NCBI GenBank assembly: GCA_024762745.1
Contig: JANTGV010000062.1
Span: forward strand, 1-6,758
DNA: 6,758 nt
Origin: Sulfurimonas sp.
Lineage (GTDB): Bacteria > Campylobacterota > Campylobacteria > Campylobacterales > Sulfurimonadaceae
Reading direction: 5' to 3'
Shown here: positions 1-6,100 of the stretch, piece by piece
How positions within the stretch are numbered: the first letter of the stretch is position 1
Layout of the letters: each line of letters begins with the position of its first letter
The notes under the pieces: generated by a model
Databases searched by the model: none
Told to the model about the DNA's origin: nothing
The model's input: only the letters and a program-made list of their open reading frames with translations
Made by a program: the position numbers and the translations under genes

Positions 1-122
1 GTGTCCTCTCCATACTTTTCTTCAAAATATTTTTGCAATTCAAAGTAGGTTTGAGTGAGTAATTGTTCTTTATTATTTAATATATGACTAACGTCTGATG
101 ATTTCATTAAAAATATGCCCAT
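1..122 (-). CDS. N-terminal fragment of a divergent protein, identity uncertain
   Basis: An open reading frame runs on the minus strand from an ATG at 122-120 to the window edge, about 40 codons without a stop. It begins MGIFLMKSSD and continues with a Gln/Glu/Lys-rich, probably helical stretch ending around KYFEEKYGED. A second in-frame ATG lies at 107-105. Neither start has a clear Shine-Dalgarno sequence, so the start is undecided; the upstream one is given because it follows an extended -10 promoter on the same strand. From memory, the QTYFELQKYFEEKYG stretch recalls the beginning of MutS-like ATPases of Campylobacterota, but that is a weak recollection and I do not assign a function. It is divergent from the secretion operon and need not be related to it. 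The fragment is cut by the window, not visibly broken. Confidence 0.6.
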   Translation of the reverse strand, partial: MGIFLMKSSDVSHILNNKEQLLTQTYFELQKYFEEKYGED

Positions 123-140
123 TTAGCTTAATATATTGCG

Positions 141-149
141 ATTATAACA
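141..149 (-). promoter_or_regulatory. Extended -10 promoter element for the divergent gene
   Basis: Read on the minus strand, TATAAT occupies 146-141 and is preceded by TG plus one base (149-147), giving the extended -10 form TGTTATAAT. No convincing -35 box is visible about 17 bases upstream, which is acceptable for an extended -10 promoter. The expected start of transcription would be near 134, about a dozen bases before the ATG at 122. This is inferred from sequence match only. Confidence 0.45.
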
Positions 150-159
150 TAAAAATTTA

Positions 160-187
160 TTGCATTTTTTAGATAACTTGATATAAT
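160..187 (+). promoter_or_regulatory. Sigma70-type promoter of the secretion operon
   Basis: A perfect TATAAT lies at 182-187, with a weak -35 candidate TTGCAT at 160-165 (matches TTG only) and a 16-base spacer. Transcription would begin near 194, leaving a leader of about 25 bases before the ATG at 219. It lies 35 bases from the minus-strand -10, so the two promoters share one small divergent region in which a regulator could affect both. No clear operator repeat is seen. Confidence 0.5.
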
Positions 188-209
188 AAGTCACAATCAA
201 AGACACTAT

Positions 210-214
210 GGAGA
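210..214 (+). promoter_or_regulatory. Ribosome binding site of the TolC-family gene
   Basis: GGAGA at 210-214 sits four bases before the ATG at 219 and supports that start. The G of an upstream ATG (208-210) overlaps the site; that ATG would read four codons and stop at 220-222, overlapping the real start as ATGA. It is probably incidental. Confidence 0.6.
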
Positions 215-218
215 CTTT

Positions 219-2006
219 ATGAAAAGAGTATTGTTAAGTTTATTGTTGTTAACTAGTTTAAACGCTCAAGATCTCAAAAGTACTGTTGAGGAAGTTTTAG
301 CTACTAACCCTATTGTTCAAGAGAGACTCAAAAATTATAACGCAACCAAAGAAGATATAACAAGTGCCCAATCTGGATACTATCCAAAACTTGATTTAAA
401 CCTTGGAGTTGGACTTGAAAATACTGATAGAAGTAATCTGCCAAATAACCAACCCGATACTTCTGAAGACTTTAATGTATATCAAAATTCTCTAAAGTAC
501 ACTCATAATATATTTAACGGTTTCAGCACAACTTACAAAGTAAAAGAGCAGGAGTACAGGACAGCTTCAGCTGCATACAGCTATATAGAAAAAGCAAATG
601 ATACTTCATTTGAAATGGTAAACCAATACCTTCAAGTAATGAAAAATCAAGAACTTCTTCAAACTGCAAAAGAAAATGTGAAGATCAACGAAGAGATTTT
701 AAATAAGGTTAAAAAGCTTTATGAGGCTGGCTTAACAACACTCTCTGAAGTAAATAAAATCACATCAAGCCTCTCTTTAGCAAAATCAAATTTAGTTGTT
801 CAAGAAAACAGTATTTTAGATGTCTCATATAATTTCCAGAGAGTTTTAGGAAGATATATAGAGACAGATGAAATGGTTAAACCAAGCATGGATATAACTC
901 TGCCTGCAACACAAGAAGAAGCAACACAGTTTGCTATGAAAAACAATCCATCACTGTTAGTTAGTGAGTACAACATTAGATTAGCTCAAGCTACAAACCA
1001 AGAAAAATACTCTTCGTATTATCCAAAGATTGATATTGAAGTTTCACAAGCTATGAATAAAAACCTCAGTGGTATAGAGGGCAATGATGACAGATTTAGA
1101 GCTATGGCCTATCTAACATATAACATATTTAATGGTTTTTCCGACTCTTCTGCAATTGCTAAAAGTATAAGCCAGATTCATCAAGAGGTAGAGAGTAAAA
1201 ATGATTTAAGACGTCAAGTCATTGAAGGAATAAACCTCGCTTGGGCAGCAAACAAAAAACTCGAAGAGCAGTTGGTATATCTTAAAAACTACAAAAAGTA
1301 CTCACTCAAAACACTAACGCTCTACTCAAAAGAGTATGACTTAGGTCGTCGTTCACTTTTAGACCTACTCTCAGCCCAAAATGACTTCATAGGAGCAAAG
1401 GCTCAAATTATCTCTACGGAGTACAGCATACTCTTTGCCAAGTACAGAATTTTAGATGCAATGGGAACACTTGTTCAAACAGTATTGGGAGATACAAAAC
1501 CTATCTACTCAAATGTTGATTTAGTAAGCCAGATTCCTCAGAGCAGTGACGAGCTCCCAGTTAGCTTTGACAAAGATGCAGACCTAATTGTTGATGAAAT
1601 GGATATATGTAACAACTCTTTAGAGACTCAAATAACAAACATCTATGGGTGTAACTCAAAAGATGAAAACATATCTCAGGTACAGAGACATGCCGGTTTT
1701 ATGTTTTCAGATGAAGAACTTGAAAGTGATTCAGACAAAAAACTTCAAAAGCTTTTGACAGAACTAAGTCCTTATGGGTTTAACAATATCAAGTTCACTC
1801 TTTTATCAAATGCTCAAAATCAAGAGCTATCTCAAAAAAGAGCTGATAGTGTTAAAAACGTACTTCTAAACGCAGGAGTCTTAGACGATAATATATTAAT
1901 ACTTTCAAACGCAGACAGAGCTCCCATATCTACCCAAGAGAGCTTAAATGAGAGAGTAGATATTATTGTAACTATACTCAAAAAGGATGCAAATGCTCAT
2001 AACTAG
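219..2006 (+). CDS. TolC-family outer-membrane efflux protein with C-terminal OmpA-like extension
   Basis: This is the outer-membrane channel of the type I secretion system, expected to trimerise and dock to the fusion protein encoded downstream. Residues 1-16 form a Sec signal peptide, with likely cleavage after LNA. Two outer-membrane efflux repeats follow (about 20-220 and 230-425). They show the paired TolC hallmarks: GYYPKLDL and SYYPKIDI at the repeat starts, and NIFNGF twice, near 97 and at 302-307. At 595 residues it is longer than a usual TolC-type protein (about 430-490). The surplus is a thrombospondin-3/OmpA-linker-like stretch at 449-478 (DKDADLIVDEMDIC and a later YGC, with Cys464 and Cys478) and then an OmpA-like domain at about 490-590, with LSQKRADSV and a terminal NERVDIIVTI strand. 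Its peptidoglycan-binding loop looks degenerate. It is the first gene of the operon, and its end overlaps the next gene. The role in adhesin export comes from family and context; the gene could be named lapE/aggA-like, but I leave the symbol blank. Confidence 0.93.
   Translation: MKRVLLSLLLLTSLNAQDLKSTVEEVLATNPIVQERLKNYNATKEDITSAQSGYYPKLDLNLGVGLENTDRSNLPNNQPDTSEDFNVYQNSLKYTHNIFNGFSTTYKVKEQEYRTASAAYSYIEKANDTSFEMVNQYLQVMKNQELLQTAKENVKINEEILNKVKKLYEAGLTTLSEVNKITSSLSLAKSNLVVQENSILDVSYNFQRVLGRYIETDEMVKPSMDITLPATQEEATQFAMKNNPSLLVSEYNIRLAQATNQEKYSSYYPKIDIEVSQAMNKNLSGIEGNDDRFRAMAYLTYNIFNGFSDSSAIAKSISQIHQEVESKNDLRRQVIEGINLAWAANKKLEEQLVYLKNYKKYSLKTLTLYSKEYDLGRRSLLDLLSAQNDFIGAKAQIISTEYSILFAKYRILDAMGTLVQTVLGDTKPIYSNVDLVSQIPQSSDELPVSFDKDADLIVDEMDICNNSLETQITNIYGCNSKDENISQVQRHAGFMFSDEELESDSDKKLQKLLTELSPYGFNNIKFTLLSNAQNQELSQKRADSVKNVLLNAGVLDDNILILSNADRAPISTQESLNERVDIIVTILKKDANAHN
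1563..2003 (+). other. Region encoding the OmpA-like extension of the TolC protein
   Basis: This covers residues 449-595 of the TolC protein. The first part resembles the calcium-binding linker of OmpA proteins (acidic DKDADLIVDEMD, then a Cys-x13-Cys pair comparable to the usual CPNT...GCP). The rest fits the OmpA C-terminal fold: an AGFMFSDEE strand, a helix, NIKFTLLSN, LSQKRADSVKNVL, AGVLDDNI and NERVDIIV. Arg541 matches the conserved Arg that contacts diaminopimelate. The matching Asp (TD motif) appears as Asn531, in a loop about five residues shorter than usual. The assignment is by eye against the family pattern. Confidence 0.7.
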
Positions 2007-4152
2007 TGTTGACAACCTTAGAATGGATGCCTTGCTTGACTGCTTGGTTCTCTTTACTAAACTTTATCATAAGCCCTATTCTGCTGAGGCACTAACAGCT
2101 GGTTTGCCAATAGAACCGGGAGTTGAATCTCCGGAACTATTTTCTATAAACAATGCAAAGGGACTATTCTCACGTGCTGCTGCTAAAGCTGGATTAAAAT
2201 CATCAATAATCCGAAGACCTCTATCTCAAATATCCCCTCTTCAGTTACCTATGATTATTCTACTCTCAAATCAGAGTGCTTGTATATTAGACAGGTTTAG
2301 TGAAGATGGAACTCAGGTTAAAATTATCATGCCGGCTGAAGAGGCAATTGAACAGTGGGTTGATGTCGAAGATTTAGAGGACGAGTACATCGGTTTTGGT
2401 TTTATGGTCAAAAAGGCGTTTGAGTATGAAGATGAGACTTCAAGAACACTCCATTTAGACCAAAAACACTGGTTCTGGAGTACACTCAAACTCTCAACGG
2501 GAATCTATAAAGATGTTCTCTACGCTTCTCTTCTTATAAATCTTTTTGTTCTCGCCTCGCCACTCTTTACCATGAATGTTTATGACAGAGTTGTTCCAAA
2601 TAACGCTATTGAGACTCTCTGGGTCTTTGCCATAGGTGTAATGATAGTTTATATTATTGACACTACCCTAAAATTTGCTCGAACCTATCTGCTTGAGAGT
2701 GCTGCTAAAAAAAGTGACATCATTATGTCATCTATAGTTTTTGAAAAAGTCCTTGATCTTAAAATGGCAAACCACCCCGCTTCTGTAGGCTCATTTGCAA
2801 GTAATTTAAAAGATTTTGACAATATCCGAAGTTTTTTAACAAACGCAACTATGGCTGCAGTTATTGATCTTCCTTTCACCATAATATTTTTAGCAGTAAT
2901 TGCCTATATTGGTGGTACTATCGTTCTTATTCCAATTGTTACAATATCTCTTATTCTTGGCTACGCATTTTTTATCAAAAAGCCCCTTAGAACAAGCATA
3001 GAGAGTACACATGCTGCGAGTGCAAAGAAAAACTCTATACTCATTGAGAGTCTCAACAACATAGAGACTCTTAAAACACTTGGAACACTTAACCAAACAC
3101 AATATAAATGGGAAGAGTCAACAGGAGAGATAGCAGGAAAAAGTCTAAAATCTCGTCTTCTCTCAGCATCTATTCCAACTATTACACAACTCTTAATTCA
3201 ACTAAACACTGTTATGATTATAGTCTACGGTGTCTATATGATTCAAGATTTTGAACTCTCAATGGGTGGACTTATTGCCGTTGTTATCCTTACAGGCAGG
3301 ACTTTGGCACCTATGGGACAAGTTGCATCTCTTATGACAAACTACGAGGATACAAAAACCTCTTATGAAACTCTCAATGAGATTATCTCACAACCAAGTG
3401 AAAGACCAGATGGTAAGAAGTTTGTTCAGAGACCTGATTTTAGTGGACATATTGAGTTTGTAGATGTTACTTTCTCTTATCCAAACAGCGACGTTCCAGC
3501 TCTTAAAAATGCTTCTTTTGTTATAAAGCCTGGTGAGCATGTAGCTATAATTGGTCGTATCGGTTCTGGGAAAAGTACTATACAAAAACTACTTCTTGGT
3601 CTCTATGAACCAGATGCTGGACAGATTCTTATAGATGGTATAGACATAAACCAAATAGACCCTGCAGACCTTCGTAAAAATATGGGTTATGTATCTCAAG
3701 ACATCATGCTCTTCCGTGGTACTGTAAAAGAAAACATAACTTTTAGAGCATCTCATGCTAGTGATGGAGCTATGATAAGAGCAGCCCAAATAAGTGGTGC
3801 TTCTGAGTTTATTAAAAAACATCCTAAAGGCTATGAAATGCCAATTGGCGAGAGAGGTCAAGGACTCTCAGGTGGACAGCGTCAAAGTATAGGTATTGCC
3901 CGTGCATTTTTACTTGATGCGCCTGTTATGCTTATGGATGAGCCTAGTAACGCTATGGATCAGATAACCGAGGCTAAACTTCTTGACAACTTACAGAGTG
4001 CTCTTAAAGGGAGAACTTCACTCTTGGTAACTCAAAAAATGAATCTACTGAAAATAGTTGATAGAGTTTTAGTTGTCAATGAAGGTAAAATCGTTATAGA
4101 TGCACCAAAAGAAGAAGCTCTTTTAAAACTACAAGCTGGAGGTAAGAAATAA
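1993..4152 (+). CDS. Type I secretion ABC transporter, LapB/RtxB (LssB) type, with C39-like domain
   Basis: An inner-membrane exporter ATPase that powers secretion of the adhesin. An ATG at 1987 is in frame, but AAAAGGA (1981-1987) sits five bases before the ATG at 1993, so 719 residues are preferred over 721; numbering below uses the 1987 start. Residues 10-135 are a C39-like domain starting DALLDCLVLFTKLY. Ala15 stands where the catalytic Cys would be and the catalytic His is absent, so it should bind substrate and not cleave it. Residues about 178-442 are the ABC membrane domain with six predicted helices. Residues 483-717 are the nucleotide-binding domain: Walker A GRIGSGKST at 523-531, signature LSGGQ at 627-631, Walker B VMLMDE ending at Asp651/Glu652, and D-loop SNAMD. 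The H-loop reads VTQKMN, with Gln683 where His is usual. The gene overlaps the TolC gene upstream and the fusion-protein gene by one base, so translation is probably coupled. The family assignment is firm. Confidence 0.95.
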   Translation: MLITSVDNLRMDALLDCLVLFTKLYHKPYSAEALTAGLPIEPGVESPELFSINNAKGLFSRAAAKAGLKSSIIRRPLSQISPLQLPMIILLSNQSACILDRFSEDGTQVKIIMPAEEAIEQWVDVEDLEDEYIGFGFMVKKAFEYEDETSRTLHLDQKHWFWSTLKLSTGIYKDVLYASLLINLFVLASPLFTMNVYDRVVPNNAIETLWVFAIGVMIVYIIDTTLKFARTYLLESAAKKSDIIMSSIVFEKVLDLKMANHPASVGSFASNLKDFDNIRSFLTNATMAAVIDLPFTIIFLAVIAYIGGTIVLIPIVTISLILGYAFFIKKPLRTSIESTHAASAKKNSILIESLNNIETLKTLGTLNQTQYKWEESTGEIAGKSLKSRLLSASIPTITQLLIQLNTVMIIVYGVYMIQDFELSMGGLIAVVILTGRTLAPMGQVASLMTNYEDTKTSYETLNEIISQPSERPDGKKFVQRPDFSGHIEFVDVTFSYPNSDVPALKNASFVIKPGEHVAIIGRIGSGKSTIQKLLLGLYEPDAGQILIDGIDINQIDPADLRKNMGYVSQDIMLFRGTVKENITFRASHASDGAMIRAAQISGASEFIKKHPKGYEMPIGERGQGLSGGQRQSIGIARAFLLDAPVMLMDEPSNAMDQITEAKLLDNLQSALKGRTSLLVTQKMNLLKIVDRVLVVNEGKIVIDAPKEEALLKLQAGGKK
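4138..4143 (+). promoter_or_regulatory. Strong ribosome binding site of the fusion-protein gene
   Basis: GGAGGT at 4138-4143 lies eight bases before the ATG at 4152, inside the last codons of the ABC gene. It fixes the start and the TAATG one-base overlap. Confidence 0.75.
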
Positions 4153-5492
4153 TGAAAAAAACCAACACGCCTGTAGAGTATAACGAGAAAGATTATGAGT
4201 TTATGAACTCTTTGAGTTCAGCTATTTTAGAGCAATCACCCTCACGTATTAGTAAGGTTATAAAAATATGGCTTTTTACAATTTTTGCTCTGATTGTGTG
4301 GGCATCATTTGCAAGTATAGATGAGATCACAAGAGGTGACGGTAAAGTAATTCCTTATGGACAAAATCAAGTTATCCAAAACCTTGAGGGTGGTATTGTT
4401 GAGTCAATTTTAGTCACAGAGGGACAAAAAGTAAAAGCAGGTCAAGTAATACTCAAAATTAGCAATGCAAAATCAACTTCTAGCTCTAAAACGAACGAAA
4501 TGAAACAACAAGAGCTTACAGCTAAAAGATTAAGACTCTATGCAGAAGCTAACTCTTTAGAGTTTGAAGGAATCAAAACAGATAATGAAGAGTTAAAAAA
4601 ACAGATAGAGCTTGCAAGAAAACTTTATAACTCAAATAAGCTCGAAGCAAGAGCTAAAGACAACTCATTAGTTCAGCAGATAGAGCAGAGAAAACAGGAG
4701 TATAAAGAGGCGCAGGCCAGAATCAGGTCACTACGTAAATCACTTGAGTTTGTGACTGAAGAGATAAATATGACTGAACCTATGGTAAAAGAGGGAATCA
4801 AGTCTAAAGTTGATTTTCTAAAGTTAAAACGTGAGGCTAATGGAATAGAGAATGACATAGAAGCATCATCTTTATCACTTCCTAGACTAAGTTCTGCCAT
4901 AGAAGAGTATAGACAAAAGAGAGTCGAGGCGAAACAACTTTTTATAAATAAATCTAAAGAAGAGTTAAATAAAGTAAGTGCCGAAATTGCAAGACTCAAA
5001 ACACAACAGATAGAATATACTGACCAAGTTGATAGAACTATGGTAAAATCTCCTGTTGATGGGATAGTGCAAAAACTTTTTATTCATACTGTCGGTGGAG
5101 TTGTAAAGCCTGGTGCTGACTTGCTTGAAATAGTTCCAACAAATAAAAAACTCTTTTTAGAGATAAAAATCAAACCAAGTGATATTGCGTTTATACACCC
5201 AGGTGCAGAAGCAAAAGTTAAAATATCTGCTTATGATTATGCTATTCATGGTGGGTTAATTGGGAAAGTTGTAAACATCTCACCAGACACTATTACGGAT
5301 AAAAAAGAGAACACTTTTTATATTATTCATATTGTTACTGAGAAGAACTATTTAGGTACACCAGAACATCCACTCAACATCATACCAGGTATGACAGCAA
5401 ATGTAGATATAGTAACAGGTAAGAAAACCGTTATGCAGTATATTTTAAAACCTATACTTAAATCAAAACAGTACGTATTTTCGGAGAGATAA
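4152..5492 (+). CDS. Type I secretion membrane fusion protein, HlyD/LapC family
   Basis: A periplasmic adaptor joining the ABC exporter to the TolC channel. It has a short cytosolic N-terminus (1-35), one membrane anchor at about 36-56 (WLFTIFALIVWASFA) and a first lipoyl-like half at about 62-105, with GDGKVIPYGQNQVIQNLEGG and VKAGQVILKI. A long Lys/Glu/Gln-rich coiled-coil hairpin spans about 113-296. The second lipoyl half runs from about 296 to 330 (VKSPVDGIVQKL, VVKPGADLLEIVP), followed by the beta domain. The C-terminal HlyD family signature is at about 412-435 (PGMTANVDIVTGKKTV). At 446 residues the length is normal for the family and nothing is missing. The one-base overlap with the ABC gene and one-base gap to the regulator place it in the middle of the operon. 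Identity is firm; LapC-like is inferred from its partners. Confidence 0.95.
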   Translation: MKKTNTPVEYNEKDYEFMNSLSSAILEQSPSRISKVIKIWLFTIFALIVWASFASIDEITRGDGKVIPYGQNQVIQNLEGGIVESILVTEGQKVKAGQVILKISNAKSTSSSKTNEMKQQELTAKRLRLYAEANSLEFEGIKTDNEELKKQIELARKLYNSNKLEARAKDNSLVQQIEQRKQEYKEAQARIRSLRKSLEFVTEEINMTEPMVKEGIKSKVDFLKLKREANGIENDIEASSLSLPRLSSAIEEYRQKRVEAKQLFINKSKEELNKVSAEIARLKTQQIEYTDQVDRTMVKSPVDGIVQKLFIHTVGGVVKPGADLLEIVPTNKKLFLEIKIKPSDIAFIHPGAEAKVKISAYDYAIHGGLIGKVVNISPDTITDKKENTFYIIHIVTEKNYLGTPEHPLNIIPGMTANVDIVTGKKTVMQYILKPILKSKQYVFSER

Positions 5493-5493
5493 A

Positions 5494-6096
5494 ATGCAAG
5501 TTATATACTTCAGTTCTAACTTTGAAATGATAGATGAGTTTTTAAAGCGGGATAACAATAACCCTTTAAAATTCTATGATATGGATAAGCTTTTAAAGTG
5601 GACAAATAAACTGAAGTCATACATAATCGTTGCTGATTATGACAGTGTAGCCAAAGATATAAACCAACTCATCTCTTCAGGAACTCTTCCTGAGAATGTC
5701 ATCGTCCTTGAAAAAGTACCGGCTATAGCTACTGGTAAGATGCTTATCTCTCACGGTGTAAAAGCATACGGAAACAGTAGAATGTTAACTATGCACTACG
5801 AACAGATGATTGAAACCGTAGTGAACAACAGAGTCTGGACATACCCTGAACTTACAGCAGCACTTATCGAGGATACAAACAAAAACGCTCTAAACTCTTA
5901 TGCAAAAGAGCTTATAAACTCTAGGCTAAGTGAGAAAGAGAAAGAGACCGTTTATCTAATTTTAGAAGGTTTAACAAACGATGCCATAGCATCAAAGCTC
6001 GATATTACTACGCGAACCGTAAAGGCTCATGTAAGCTCTATATTTTCTAAACTTCACGTGAGTGATAGAATCTCTTTAGTTCTGCTTTTAAAATAG
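5494..6096 (+). CDS. LuxR-family transcriptional regulator with degenerate receiver-like N-terminus
   Basis: A probable DNA-binding regulator. Residues 144-200 are a clear LuxR/GerE helix-turn-helix: LSEKEKETVYLILEGLTN, then IASKLDITTRTVKAHVSSI and FSKLHVSDR. Residues 1-105 have the alternating strand/helix pattern of a response-regulator receiver (VIYFSS, YIIVADYD, NVIVLEKVP, HGVKAYG). The acidic pair after strand 1 is absent, the strand-4 Thr/Ser position is Glu73, and the usual Lys after GxxxY is Asn/Ser (94-95). Only Asp48/Asp50 could mark the phosphorylation site, so control by phosphorylation is doubtful. The layout recalls CsgD/VpsT biofilm regulators, but the VpsT c-di-GMP motif is not present (WTYP at 115-118). 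It starts one base after the fusion-protein gene, with GGAGAG at 5483-5488 as ribosome site, so it is co-transcribed with the exporter. Control of the adhesin or operon is inference. Confidence 0.88.
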   Translation: MQVIYFSSNFEMIDEFLKRDNNNPLKFYDMDKLLKWTNKLKSYIIVADYDSVAKDINQLISSGTLPENVIVLEKVPAIATGKMLISHGVKAYGNSRMLTMHYEQMIETVVNNRVWTYPELTAALIEDTNKNALNSYAKELINSRLSEKEKETVYLILEGLTNDAIASKLDITTRTVKAHVSSIFSKLHVSDRISLVLLLK

Positions 6097-6100
6097 TTTC

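Noticed and set aside
208..222. Four-codon leader reading frame overlapping the TolC start (ATGA)
   Set aside because: It is too short to call, and its own ribosome site is not evident; it may be chance.
2685..3861. Several minus-strand open frames of 65-90 codons inside the ABC gene
   Set aside because: They are shadows of a strongly conserved gene on the other strand, with no domain and no plausible operon context.
4673..4999. Minus-strand open frame of 108 codons inside the fusion-protein gene
   Set aside because: It mirrors the Lys/Glu-rich coiled-coil coding region, giving a Ser/Leu-rich translation with no recognisable features.
5836..5847. VpsT-like c-di-GMP motif in the LuxR regulator
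   Set aside because: The local sequence is WTYP; the VpsT motif W[FLM][TS]R and the CsgD form YF[TS]Q do not match. Only the Trp is shared, and it also occurs in ordinary NarL-type proteins.
6086..6093. TTTTAAAA palindrome near the convergent stops as a terminator
   Set aside because: It has no GC stem and no loop; it is simply AT-rich sequence at the end of the regulator gene.
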